NCBI GenBank assembly: GCA_030432255.1
Contig: JAUIHS010000018.1
Coordinates: forward strand, 1-64,000
Reading direction: 5' to 3'
Source: Phycisphaerae bacterium
Lineage (GTDB): Bacteria; Planctomycetota; Phycisphaerae; Phycisphaerales; UBA1924
DNA length: 64,000 nt
Shown here: positions 56,935 to 64,000 of the stretch, one piece after another
Layout of the letters: the number at the start of each line of letters is the position of its first letter
Numbering within the stretch: the first letter of the stretch is position 1
Notes under the pieces: model-generated
What the model was told of the DNA's origin: nothing
The model's input: only the letters and a program-made list of their open reading frames with translations
Database searches by the model: none
Position numbers and translations under genes: made by a program

Positions 56935-58680
56935 TCAGGCGCCGCCGTTGTAGGCGAGCGAGAAGATGAACTCGAACGTCTTACCCTCAGGCAAACGGCC
57001 GAGTGAATCGTGGAGCGTGATGCGGAAGCGGACGAGCTGCGGCTTGGTCCAGGCAGGACCATAACTGCCGTCACCCGCCGGCTTGCGGAAGGGCCAGACG
57101 GCGAGGTACTCGTTGAAAGTATCCATATCGCCGGGATCCTGGCCGCCGGTGGTGTAGGGGTCGTAGCCGACGAACTGCTGGTTGATGCGACTGACATCGC
57201 CACCGAGGCGGCGGATCAACTGCCCCGCCTCATCCTCGGGGAACTCGGACTCGATGTGATCGGGGATGGCTCGATAGATGTTGCGGTTGAAGTCTTCGAG
57301 TTCGATGCGGGTGAGGTCCTGATCGAACCAGATGATGTCGCCGGTATTGAAGCTCTTGCCATTCAACGTGAAGTCGGCGACCGCGGTCGTGCCGTCGGAC
57401 CACGAAATCTCGAGGTTCGAGCAGTGCGACGCAAGTGTGGCGTGCAGGTCCATGATCGCATCCTCGGGTTCGATGCCGGCATCAACCGGACCGCCGCGAT
57501 CGATGGTGGGCGCGATGTCATCGCAAAGAGGACGCTGGATGATGCCGGCGACGGCGCTGAGCAGGCGACGGCGGTTCTCGCGGATGGTGCGATCGGGGTT
57601 GTTGGGAAGCGCGGTCCTGATGTAGAGAGGCGCATCCTGCACACCGGGGTCGACTTCGGGAAAGGCCATCGTGCTCACGTCGTAGCCACCCTCGGAGAAG
57701 GCCGTGGCATCGCTCCCACCCGGCGCCTGTCCCTCGAGCCAGCGTTTGGCTTCCTCATAGGACTGGCCGCAGACATCGGTGCGTCCGTGCCTGACGAGGC
57801 GCGGGTTGGGTCGATCCAGCGGCGACTGTCCGCCATTGGGGATGTCGTCACCGACGTTTTCACCGTTGCGATAGAAGCGCTGCTCCGTCTCGAAATCCCG
57901 GATGTAGGGCGCGACCTCGATGCGGGTGCCGACGCGTTGCACGGATGAGTCGTTGGTGTTGATGCCCAGCGCCGCGCCGCCGTAGAGCAGCAGCGGCTGG
58001 CGGGCCATGATCCAGTTGCCGGCAAACTCGTTGAGCCCCCACGCGCTGACGTCGCCGCCGTTGGCGTTGGCACCGATGTCGCGCGTGTTGCGATCGCCGG
58101 GTTCCTGGCCGAAGTAGCCATCGGGCACCATGTAGCGCTGCGGGATGCGGTCGGCGCGCGGGTCGTACTCGAGGTCAGGCGCGGGTCGCAGGCCGTGGCC
58201 ATAGTACAACCGCACCCAGCCGGCCCGCACTTCATTGCCGCCCTCAGGCCCGTTGAACTGGTAGCTCAGCGCGCCCTCCGCACCCGTGGATGCGGTGATG
58301 ATGGCGAGTTCGTCAATGCGACGGGAGAAGGCGCGGGAGTCCGCATCGTTGCGCGTGAGGCCCTCGCGCAGATCGAGATCGCGCTCCTCACGCGTGGTGT
58401 AGACGGGTTCCGTCTCCGCCTGGCGGATCACCACCACGTATTCCTCGGGACGCAGAGCGCCGACGGTCTCAAAATCGCCACGCAGCAGGTTCTCGATGAG
58501 CCGGGCACGCTGATCCACCTCGGCCACCGCGGCACCGGTGCCGACGAGGCGACTGATGTTCTGGAAGACCTGACCGATACCGACCGTCAGCAGTGCGACC
58601 AGTCCGACCGCGACCAGCATCTCTGAGAGCGTGAAGCCGCGTCCATTGCGTTTCATCGGGTTGTGGGTCGTCATTGTCAT
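56935..58680 (-). CDS. Type II secretion minor pseudopilin (GspJ-like)
   Basis: 581 residues from the ATG at 58680. The leader GRGFTLSEMLVAVGLVALLT has the prepilin cleavage site (G before F) and Glu at +5, as in GspJ. Family members are normally about 200 residues, so it has a long extra part. It is 53 bp upstream of the GspK-like gene and 60 bp downstream of the GspI-like gene. GspJ is a component of the pseudopilus tip. The Arg/Asp-rich central region shows no other domain I recognise. Confidence 0.82.
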   Translation of the reverse strand: MTMTTHNPMKRNGRGFTLSEMLVAVGLVALLTVGIGQVFQNISRLVGTGAAVAEVDQRARLIENLLRGDFETVGALRPEEYVVVIRQAETEPVYTTREERDLDLREGLTRNDADSRAFSRRIDELAIITASTGAEGALSYQFNGPEGGNEVRAGWVRLYYGHGLRPAPDLEYDPRADRIPQRYMVPDGYFGQEPGDRNTRDIGANANGGDVSAWGLNEFAGNWIMARQPLLLYGGAALGINTNDSSVQRVGTRIEVAPYIRDFETEQRFYRNGENVGDDIPNGGQSPLDRPNPRLVRHGRTDVCGQSYEEAKRWLEGQAPGGSDATAFSEGGYDVSTMAFPEVDPGVQDAPLYIRTALPNNPDRTIRENRRRLLSAVAGIIQRPLCDDIAPTIDRGGPVDAGIEPEDAIMDLHATLASHCSNLEISWSDGTTAVADFTLNGKSFNTGDIIWFDQDLTRIELEDFNRNIYRAIPDHIESEFPEDEAGQLIRRLGGDVSRINQQFVGYDPYTTGGQDPGDMDTFNEYLAVWPFRKPAGDGSYGPAWTKPQLVRFRITLHDSLGRLPEGKTFEFIFSLAYNGGA

Positions 58681-58740
58681 GGTGTTGCCTTGTCTCAAAT
58701 CCGTTTCAGGCACCGGGAGGGAGCGCGTCATCAAACACAA

Positions 58741-60156
58741 TCACTGAAGTTGGAAGACCCGAAATTCCAACGGCGTGAGGAACCAGTCACTGTTGTCTTC
58801 CAGACTCCGGACTGATTCGTTGACCAACCATGCGGATGCCGAAACGGTCGAGCCGTAGTCCTGGAGCATGGCCTGTCCCGCAGCGCGGGGAGCCGTTTCC
58901 AGGTAGCCTCGAACCTCCGGCCCCACCTTCTGCCGCCGCGCCACCCGCACGGCGAAGTCGGCACCGACGCGCTCGGTGAACGTATCTCCATCAATGTCGA
59001 GTTCAGCCTGCAGGAACAGGATCTGACCCGGTTTCAGGTAGCGTGCATCATCCTGGCTCATCATCGTGACGTAGTGCTGACTCACGTTGGGGTCGTAGTG
59101 CACTGTCACGTCACCGAAATTGAGTTCGATGAGCGGACCATCCTCATCATTGATGCGCTCCGGAGGCAGCCATTCGCCGGAGGGCGTCCGCGCCGAGAGG
59201 CCGTACGTGATGAGGGCCATCTGGTTTCCGCCATCGCTCGTTCGTCGATACAGCACCGAGTAACCGAGACTCGGCTGATCGGAACCGGCAGCAAACACCA
59301 GCCGGTCACGAAGCGAGATGAGCCGGTCGCTGCGCCAGCGGTAGTCGACGACCTCGATGGAATCGATGTAGTGATTACCGTCGATGCCGGCGATGCGGAA
59401 CTGGCCGATGCTCGCGAAGGGCCCGGCGTTGCCCGAGTCGAGACGGCAGTTGAGTTCGATGAAGTCCTGGTTCTTCGCCGAGATCCGGCCGTCGATCACG
59501 AACTGCCAGCGGTTGCCCGTGGCATCCGGCCACACATTCGCCTCCGGCTCGCCGCGCTTCACGCGGGCGGGCAGACGATAGCTGTACAGCTGAGGCGTCC
59601 CCCCCGGTGTGGAACGCGCTGTCACCCGGATCTCCGAGACGGAGAAGGGATCGATGCGACGGTTGGGAAGATCCTGGAAGGCATTGATCCACGGGCGCAT
59701 CGCGTTGTGCGTGTCACGGCCCCGAAGCGTGAGGTAGTCGGCGCCGGTGGATGTCGCGCTGTAGATCTCCGCGGGGAGTCCGACGGTCGGCGCCACGAGG
59801 AAGTAGATGTCCGGTCCGGGCGTTCCGGGATCGTCGACGCCGGGAAGTGTGAGGTGATGGAACGTGGGGTCCATGGGGATGCGAACCCAGACATCCGGCG
59901 GGAACTCGGTGGCGAGCACGGTGGGTTGGTTGGCGTTGATCTGTCCGAACGCGGAAGCGATGATCGCCTCGCCGTTCTTGGAAGCGATGACCGAGCGAGT
60001 GGTCTGAGAGGCAATCTGCTGCTGACGCGCAGCGCCCGCGAAGAGCGCAGTGATCCCAAGGACGCCGAGGGAGATGATGATCGCTGCCATCAACACCTCA
60101 AGGAGCGTGAAACCCCGGCGGCTTGTCGTTCTGCTGTCTCTGCTGGCAAGAGTCAT
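58741..60156 (-). CDS. Type II secretion minor pseudopilin (GspI-like)
   Basis: 471 residues from the ATG at 60156, after GAGG; an in-frame ATG at 60171 has no ribosome-binding site. The leader SRRGFTLLEVLMAAIIISLG gives the prepilin signal, with Glu at +5. The region after it (GITALFAGAARQQQIASQTT) fits the GspI/PilV pattern. It is larger than the usual 120-130 residue GspI. Its C-terminal domain has Asp/Asn-rich loops and no catalytic motif. It lies 22 bp downstream of the GspH-like gene. Confidence 0.8.
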   Translation of the reverse strand: MTLASRDSRTTSRRGFTLLEVLMAAIIISLGVLGITALFAGAARQQQIASQTTRSVIASKNGEAIIASAFGQINANQPTVLATEFPPDVWVRIPMDPTFHHLTLPGVDDPGTPGPDIYFLVAPTVGLPAEIYSATSTGADYLTLRGRDTHNAMRPWINAFQDLPNRRIDPFSVSEIRVTARSTPGGTPQLYSYRLPARVKRGEPEANVWPDATGNRWQFVIDGRISAKNQDFIELNCRLDSGNAGPFASIGQFRIAGIDGNHYIDSIEVVDYRWRSDRLISLRDRLVFAAGSDQPSLGYSVLYRRTSDGGNQMALITYGLSARTPSGEWLPPERINDEDGPLIELNFGDVTVHYDPNVSQHYVTMMSQDDARYLKPGQILFLQAELDIDGDTFTERVGADFAVRVARRQKVGPEVRGYLETAPRAAGQAMLQDYGSTVSASAWLVNESVRSLEDNSDWFLTPLEFRVFQLQ

Positions 60157-60178
60157 GCTGGCCTCACACATCGCTGCG

Positions 60179-61276
60179 TTACTGTTGCTGCTTCTTGATT
60201 ACGCTTCCGGTGTACCGGTTGAATGCCACGATCTCCGCGTTGTCGTCAATCCACGCGCTGATCGCATTGACATTGGCATTGCTGAGCACGGTCTGGTCCG
60301 ACACCGGTGCCCTCGAGAGTTCGGGCCGCTGGAACCACGGCTGATTGAACCCGCTCTCGGTCTTGAGTCGGTTGATGTCCACCACCGCGAGCATGTTCGC
60401 GGCACGCAGACGAATCTCCGCATTGGCCGTGCCCCTCGGATCACTCGGATTGCGGGGCTTCTCGGGATCAAACGTCCGGTTGTTGTCGACACTCCTCAAC
60501 TGTGCATTCGACAGGCCCGTCCGCTCATCCTCGTACTCGATGTAAAGATCGAGCGTCTCCTCGCCCCGAATCGGCGCACCGGTCACGACGGAGCCGTCAG
60601 GGCTGAAGAGGATGCAGAAGGAGTTGGCATGCCGCACCGCATCGCGGGCATCGTCAGGGCTGAGATCAGCAGTTCCGCCATCCAGCGCCGCCCACGGGTC
60701 CACGAACGCACCGTCGCGACCCTTGAGCCGCGGCGTGAAGTTGAGTGGGTCATTCCGTGGGAAGATCCACGGCAGGATGTCGGTATTGCGATGGAAGATG
60801 CGTTCACCGGCATACCAATGCCACAACTCTGAATCGAGGCGCTGCTCTGCGACGGTGGTGCCGACATGCGTGAAGGCGAGGGCATAGACCCCGGTGCCGG
60901 GCGGCAGTTCCTCGGGGACGGACCCCGGGATGGGCCGCATGACGGACGCATACGCGCCGCTCCCTGCGGTCGTCAGCGTGCCACCCTGGCTGTTGAGCTG
61001 TTCGAGCACCACGATGGTGGAGCGCTCCGTCTCGACATCAAAGAGGAACGCGACCGCGGTGTGCTGACCGGACTGGATGGCGTGAGCGCGTGCGTTGCCG
61101 AGCGTCGCAGTGACAAGGTTGACCGCCGAGGCATAGTTCGCGGACTCGATGAGGCGCCCGTACGAAGGCACCATGAGCCCGAGCGCGATCACGATGATCG
61201 CAACGACGACCAGCAGCTCCAGCAGCGTGAATGCCGGCTGAGCGAAGCGTCGAATTGTCGAACGGGTCATGGACAT
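60179..61276 (-). CDS. Type II secretion pseudopilin (GspH-like)
   Basis: 365 residues from the ATG at 61276 (MSMTRST); a GTG at 61291 is an alternative. The prepilin segment is AFTLLELLVVVAIIVIALGL, with Ala rather than Gly before the Phe, as in some GspH/FimT family members, and Glu at +5. Family proteins are about 170 residues, so this too is enlarged. It contains NLVTATLGNARAHAIQSGQH, the typical helix tail. It is part of the seven-gene minus-strand operon. Confidence 0.8.
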   Translation of the reverse strand: MSMTRSTIRRFAQPAFTLLELLVVVAIIVIALGLMVPSYGRLIESANYASAVNLVTATLGNARAHAIQSGQHTAVAFLFDVETERSTIVVLEQLNSQGGTLTTAGSGAYASVMRPIPGSVPEELPPGTGVYALAFTHVGTTVAEQRLDSELWHWYAGERIFHRNTDILPWIFPRNDPLNFTPRLKGRDGAFVDPWAALDGGTADLSPDDARDAVRHANSFCILFSPDGSVVTGAPIRGEETLDLYIEYEDERTGLSNAQLRSVDNNRTFDPEKPRNPSDPRGTANAEIRLRAANMLAVVDINRLKTESGFNQPWFQRPELSRAPVSDQTVLSNANVNAISAWIDDNAEIVAFNRYTGSVIKKQQQ

Positions 61277-61318
61277 GTGTGTTCCGATCACGGGGTCGTT
61301 ACCCCTCAGGAGACTGCG

Positions 61319-62080
61319 TCATGGCAGCAGGACCGAGGGCACCAGGAAGCCGGTGTCCACGGTGTACGAATAAATGTTGTCCTCGCGCGCCCGGCGCAGG
61401 ATGTCCTGGATGTCGTCAGAGGCATCCAGGTCGTCGTAGAAGGCCACGATCTGCTCTTCCTCTTCCGGAAGGCCGTAGAAGGTGTCAGGACCGGATGAGA
61501 CAAAGTAGGGACGATCGTTGACGCACTGGCCGTACAGCGCCTGCGCCAGACGGTTGTCGGGATGCACATAAAGGACGAGTTGCTGGAGCGTGACCTCCCA
61601 GTCGCTGGTCTGCACCCGCCAGTCTTCAATGGCCCAGGAGTCCACCACGGAGGGCTGCTGCTGAAGGAGGTTGTCGGCATCGTCCGTGGACTCCGGAGTC
61701 AGAGTCAGGAAGCGAGCGTTGATGCCGGAGATGATCTCGTCCGCAGCGCCGATGCCCCGCACCTGCGCGAAGAAGACCGAGACGTCCGGGTAGCGGGAAT
61801 GATCGACGCCCATGAACGTCTCGAGACGGTTGCTCGAGCCGGGGACCTGGTCATAGTTGGCGGCGATGTACGTCGGCACGCGCCCCTGCTCGACGATGAA
61901 CTCCTCGAGTACGCGGTCCAGGGATGTGAGCAGCCCCTTCGTCTGCTTCGCACGCTGGTTGCTGAAGACCGCTGAGCCGGCGCCCACGACGAGGGCGGCC
62001 AGCACGACGATGATCGCCACCGCGGTGAGGATCTCGACCATGGTCATGCCGCGACGTCTTGTATGCAGGCAGCGGATCAT
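61319..62080 (-). CDS. Pseudopilin-like protein with TMVE prepilin leader
   Basis: 253 residues. The leader RRRGMTMVEILTAVAIIVVL has Gly before Met and Glu at +5. The start codon overlaps the stop of the preceding gene (TCAT/ATGA at 62077). Its length and order between the GspG and GspH genes suggest an additional pseudopilin. The body is hydrophilic, without cysteines, and its exact position in the pseudopilus is not known. Confidence 0.78.
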   Translation of the reverse strand: MIRCLHTRRRGMTMVEILTAVAIIVVLAALVVGAGSAVFSNQRAKQTKGLLTSLDRVLEEFIVEQGRVPTYIAANYDQVPGSSNRLETFMGVDHSRYPDVSVFFAQVRGIGAADEIISGINARFLTLTPESTDDADNLLQQQPSVVDSWAIEDWRVQTSDWEVTLQQLVLYVHPDNRLAQALYGQCVNDRPYFVSSGPDTFYGLPEEEEQIVAFYDDLDASDDIQDILRRAREDNIYSYTVDTGFLVPSVLLP

Positions 62081-63033
62081 GGGATGTACCTCACGTTGCT
62101 GTCGAGGTCCCGCTTCAGCGCGACGAAGTCCTCGTCGGTGAGCGTGGAGGGATCGAGACCGGAACTGATGTTCCCGATGTCGCCGAAGCGCGGCACGGGG
62201 TTGCCGGCGCCGTCCGTTTCGCTGGGCTCACCCGCTGACAGCAGGGCGTAACCGGCGTTCAGCACCCCCACTTCCCGATCCCACACCGGGTCGCCACCAT
62301 TCAGGCGCTGCGCCTCGACGGCCTCCGGGGAACGAATCTCGATGGGAATGTGACGCACGGACTGTTCCGTTTCACCGGCAACGCGCACCGTGGTCTGCCA
62401 GTTGCTGTAGTACCGGATCGTCTGACCCCATGGATCCGTGAAGCGATAGAGACCCGTGTCGTCGTCGCGCTCGATGAAGTCCTCGGCAACGCTCAGGCTG
62501 AGATAGGGACCGTAGGTCCGCCCGGTGGTGGTCACGTAACCGGCACGCCCGTCGTCCGGCGTCATGCCATCCGAGGCACCATCCTCGATGCCCCAGAACC
62601 GATCGGGACCGGGATCGCGGAAGCCGGGACCCTTGAGCCCGTCGTCTTCCTCTTCATCCGGCACCCCGTCACCGTTGGTATCGCCGAGACCGAGCAGGTA
62701 GATGCCGAGCGAATACTCGCTGCTGTAGCGGGCATCACGCAACTCATCGACGACCCGGCGGGCCGGGAACGATGTCTCCGGTCGCACGTACTGGTTGCTG
62801 TTGGTCGGCGTGAGCACCGGCGGGTAGTAGTTGAAGTCGTTGTTGAAGGCCTCCACCGCCTGCGCGATGGTCTGCAACTGACGACCCGCCATGGTCTTGC
62901 GGGTCGCGGAGAAGGCGCCGCTGAAGGCGGCCAGCAGCAGGGCCAGCAACAGCCCGACGATGACGATGACGACAAGCAGTTCGACCAGGGTGAACCCGCC
63001 GCGTCTCGAATTGTGAGCGTCGCGATGGTTCAT
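62077..63033 (-). CDS. Type II secretion major pseudopilin (GspG-like)
   Basis: 318 residues. The leader RRGGFTLVELLVVIVIVGLL has the prepilin signal with Glu at +5, followed by AFSGAFSATRKTMAGRQLQT and FNNDFNYYPPVLTPTNSNQY, the fold of GspG. GspG is the main pseudopilus subunit and is normally about 140 residues; the extra C-terminal sequence contains a Gly/Asp-rich segment (GLGDTNGDGVPDEEEDDG) that may bind calcium. Its start overlaps the stop of the GspF gene. Confidence 0.85.
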   Translation of the reverse strand: MNHRDAHNSRRGGFTLVELLVVIVIVGLLLALLLAAFSGAFSATRKTMAGRQLQTIAQAVEAFNNDFNYYPPVLTPTNSNQYVRPETSFPARRVVDELRDARYSSEYSLGIYLLGLGDTNGDGVPDEEEDDGLKGPGFRDPGPDRFWGIEDGASDGMTPDDGRAGYVTTTGRTYGPYLSLSVAEDFIERDDDTGLYRFTDPWGQTIRYYSNWQTTVRVAGETEQSVRHIPIEIRSPEAVEAQRLNGGDPVWDREVGVLNAGYALLSAGEPSETDGAGNPVPRFGDIGNISSGLDPSTLTDEDFVALKRDLDSNVRYIP

Positions 63034-64000
63034 CCGTTGAGCTTCTCGATCATGGCAATCATGGGGAGGAACATGGCAACCACGATGGTGCCGACGATGC
63101 CGCCCAGCACGATGACCAGGAGGGGTTCGATGAGGGAGACAAGGGCCGCGACCGCAACATCGACCTCTTCGTCGTAGTTGTCAGCGATCTTCATGAGCAT
63201 GGAATCGAGATCACCCGTTTCCTCACCCACGTCGATCATGTTCACGACGATGGCGTCGCACGTCTTGGATGCACGCAGCGGCTCGGCGAAGGACTCACCC
63301 TCACGCACCGAGTCATGCACCTTGCCCAGTGCCTTCTCGAAGACGTAGTTGCCCGACGTCTCCTTGGTGATGGTCACCGCTTCAAGGATGGGAACACCGG
63401 CGGCCACGAGGGTGCCGAGCGTTCGCGTGAAGCGGGCGATCACCGTCTTGCGGATCAGCTTCCCCACCACCGGCATGTACAGCACGATGGTGTCCGTGGA
63501 CGCACGCCCCGGATTGGTCATGCGGATCAGCTTGAAGAAGATGAAGATCGCGAAAGGCGCCACGATCACGTAGATCACGCCGGGCACCGCCATGGCGCCG
63601 GGCGTCGGATAGTTGCCCGCCACCCACGCACTCGCGTTGGTGAGCATGACCGTCAGCGCGGGGAGCTCCACACCGAAGTCGGCGAAGATCTCCTTGAACT
63701 TCGGAATGATGAAGTACATGATGCCCGCCACGATGAAGATCGCGACCACGATGACCGCGATCGGATAGATCATGGCACCGACGATCTTGCGCTTCAGACG
63801 CTGCGCCTTTTCCATGAACTCGGCCAGGCGCTGGAGAATGACGTCCAGCACACCACCGACTTCACCCGCCGCCACCATCTTGCAGTACAGCGTGTCAAAC
63901 GCCTTGGGGTGACGCGACATCGCCTCGGACAGCGATGAACCACCCTCGACGTCCTCGACCACGCCCAGCAGCGTGTACTTGAGCTTCCCCGGCTTCTGCT
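63030..64000 (-). CDS. Type II secretion inner membrane protein F (GspF), partial
   Basis: The gene enters from beyond the right edge; about 323 C-terminal residues are inside. They include both T2SS-F domain parts: VVEDVEGGSSLSEAMSRHP, the membrane segment AMIYPIAVIVVAIFIVAGIM, and the second half beginning ARFTRTLGTLVAAGVPILEA with the last membrane segment LIEPLLVIVLGGIVGTIVVA. GspF anchors the pseudopilus assembly and contacts the GspE ATPase, whose gene is expected just upstream. The end overlaps the GspG start by 4 bp. Confidence 0.93.
   Translation of the reverse strand, partial: QKPGKLKYTLLGVVEDVEGGSSLSEAMSRHPKAFDTLYCKMVAAGEVGGVLDVILQRLAEFMEKAQRLKRKIVGAMIYPIAVIVVAIFIVAGIMYFIIPKFKEIFADFGVELPALTVMLTNASAWVAGNYPTPGAMAVPGVIYVIVAPFAIFIFFKLIRMTNPGRASTDTIVLYMPVVGKLIRKTVIARFTRTLGTLVAAGVPILEAVTITKETSGNYVFEKALGKVHDSVREGESFAEPLRASKTCDAIVVNMIDVGEETGDLDSMLMKIADNYDEEVDVAVAALVSLIEPLLVIVLGGIVGTIVVAMFLPMIAMIEKLNG

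Overview
The window is GC-rich, densely coded bacterial chromosome. It most probably comes from a planctomycete of the class Phycisphaerae. Four things point there: at least eight secreted proteins that end in a tandem dockerin-like EF-hand module framed by cysteines (CPGD...WG...C); a PEP-CTERM-type surface protein ending in a PTPG, hydrophobic, RRRR tail; very large type II secretion pseudopilins; and a ParA ATPase fused to a glycogen-binding (AMPK/CBM48-type) domain. The taxonomic call is inference from gene content only.

Layout. 0-5.2 kb: the end of a dockerin protein, a small membrane zinc-ribbon protein, another dockerin protein and a secreted GH13 enzyme related to glycogen branching enzymes. 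5.5-12.3 kb: GMP synthase (guaA), a HEAT-like lipoprotein, an RsbW/RsbV-like partner-switching pair, an ABM-fold protein, a large MscS-type channel and a DUF58 protein. 12.3-20.4 kb: a repeat-built dockerin protein, an apparently degenerate MinD-like protein beside the ParA-CBM48 fusion, aroB and an iodotyrosine-deiodinase-like nitroreductase. 20.4-26.6 kb: a translationally coupled secreted protein / ECF sigma factor / small membrane protein cluster, a lipoprotein, a dockerin protein, a MoxR/ChlI-like AAA+ ATPase and a small conserved protein. 26.6-32 kb: tRNA-Glu(CTC), an HPt protein with a receiver-GGDEF diguanylate cyclase, a lipoprotein, a thioesterase, the PEP-CTERM protein and galactokinase. 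32-38.1 kb: PrkA kinase, an ACT-domain protein with an MqnA/MqnD-family enzyme, smpB and a primary-type sigma factor. 38.6-49.6 kb: four secreted dockerin proteins: two paralogues with caspase-like Cys and His motifs in swapped order, a giant glycine-rich repeat protein, and a beta-propeller/c-haem protein. 50.2-52.6 kb: an orphan prepilin and aspartokinase. 52.7-64 kb: a minus-strand type II secretion operon running F, G, G-like, H, I, J, K, with F cut by the window edge.

Non-coding DNA is unusual. Many intergenic regions hold degenerate tandem repeats of many different sequences but always a 7-bp period, and the tract often starts exactly at a stop codon. In four consecutive intergenic regions (36.2-40.6 kb) such tracts flank a palindromic core carrying GGAGCTTCCGCTCC, and in at least two of them the two flanks are reverse complements of each other. 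A second dispersed palindrome occurs at 22.4 and 32.1 kb.

Functionally, the window joins a secretion/surface theme (type II secretion, dockerin-tagged exoproteins, PEP-CTERM protein) with ordinary housekeeping (GuaA, AroB, LysC, GalK, SmpB, RpoD-like sigma) and several signalling modules (partner switching, HPt/c-di-GMP, ECF sigma, PrkA). No CRISPR array, transposase, prophage or rRNA was seen.
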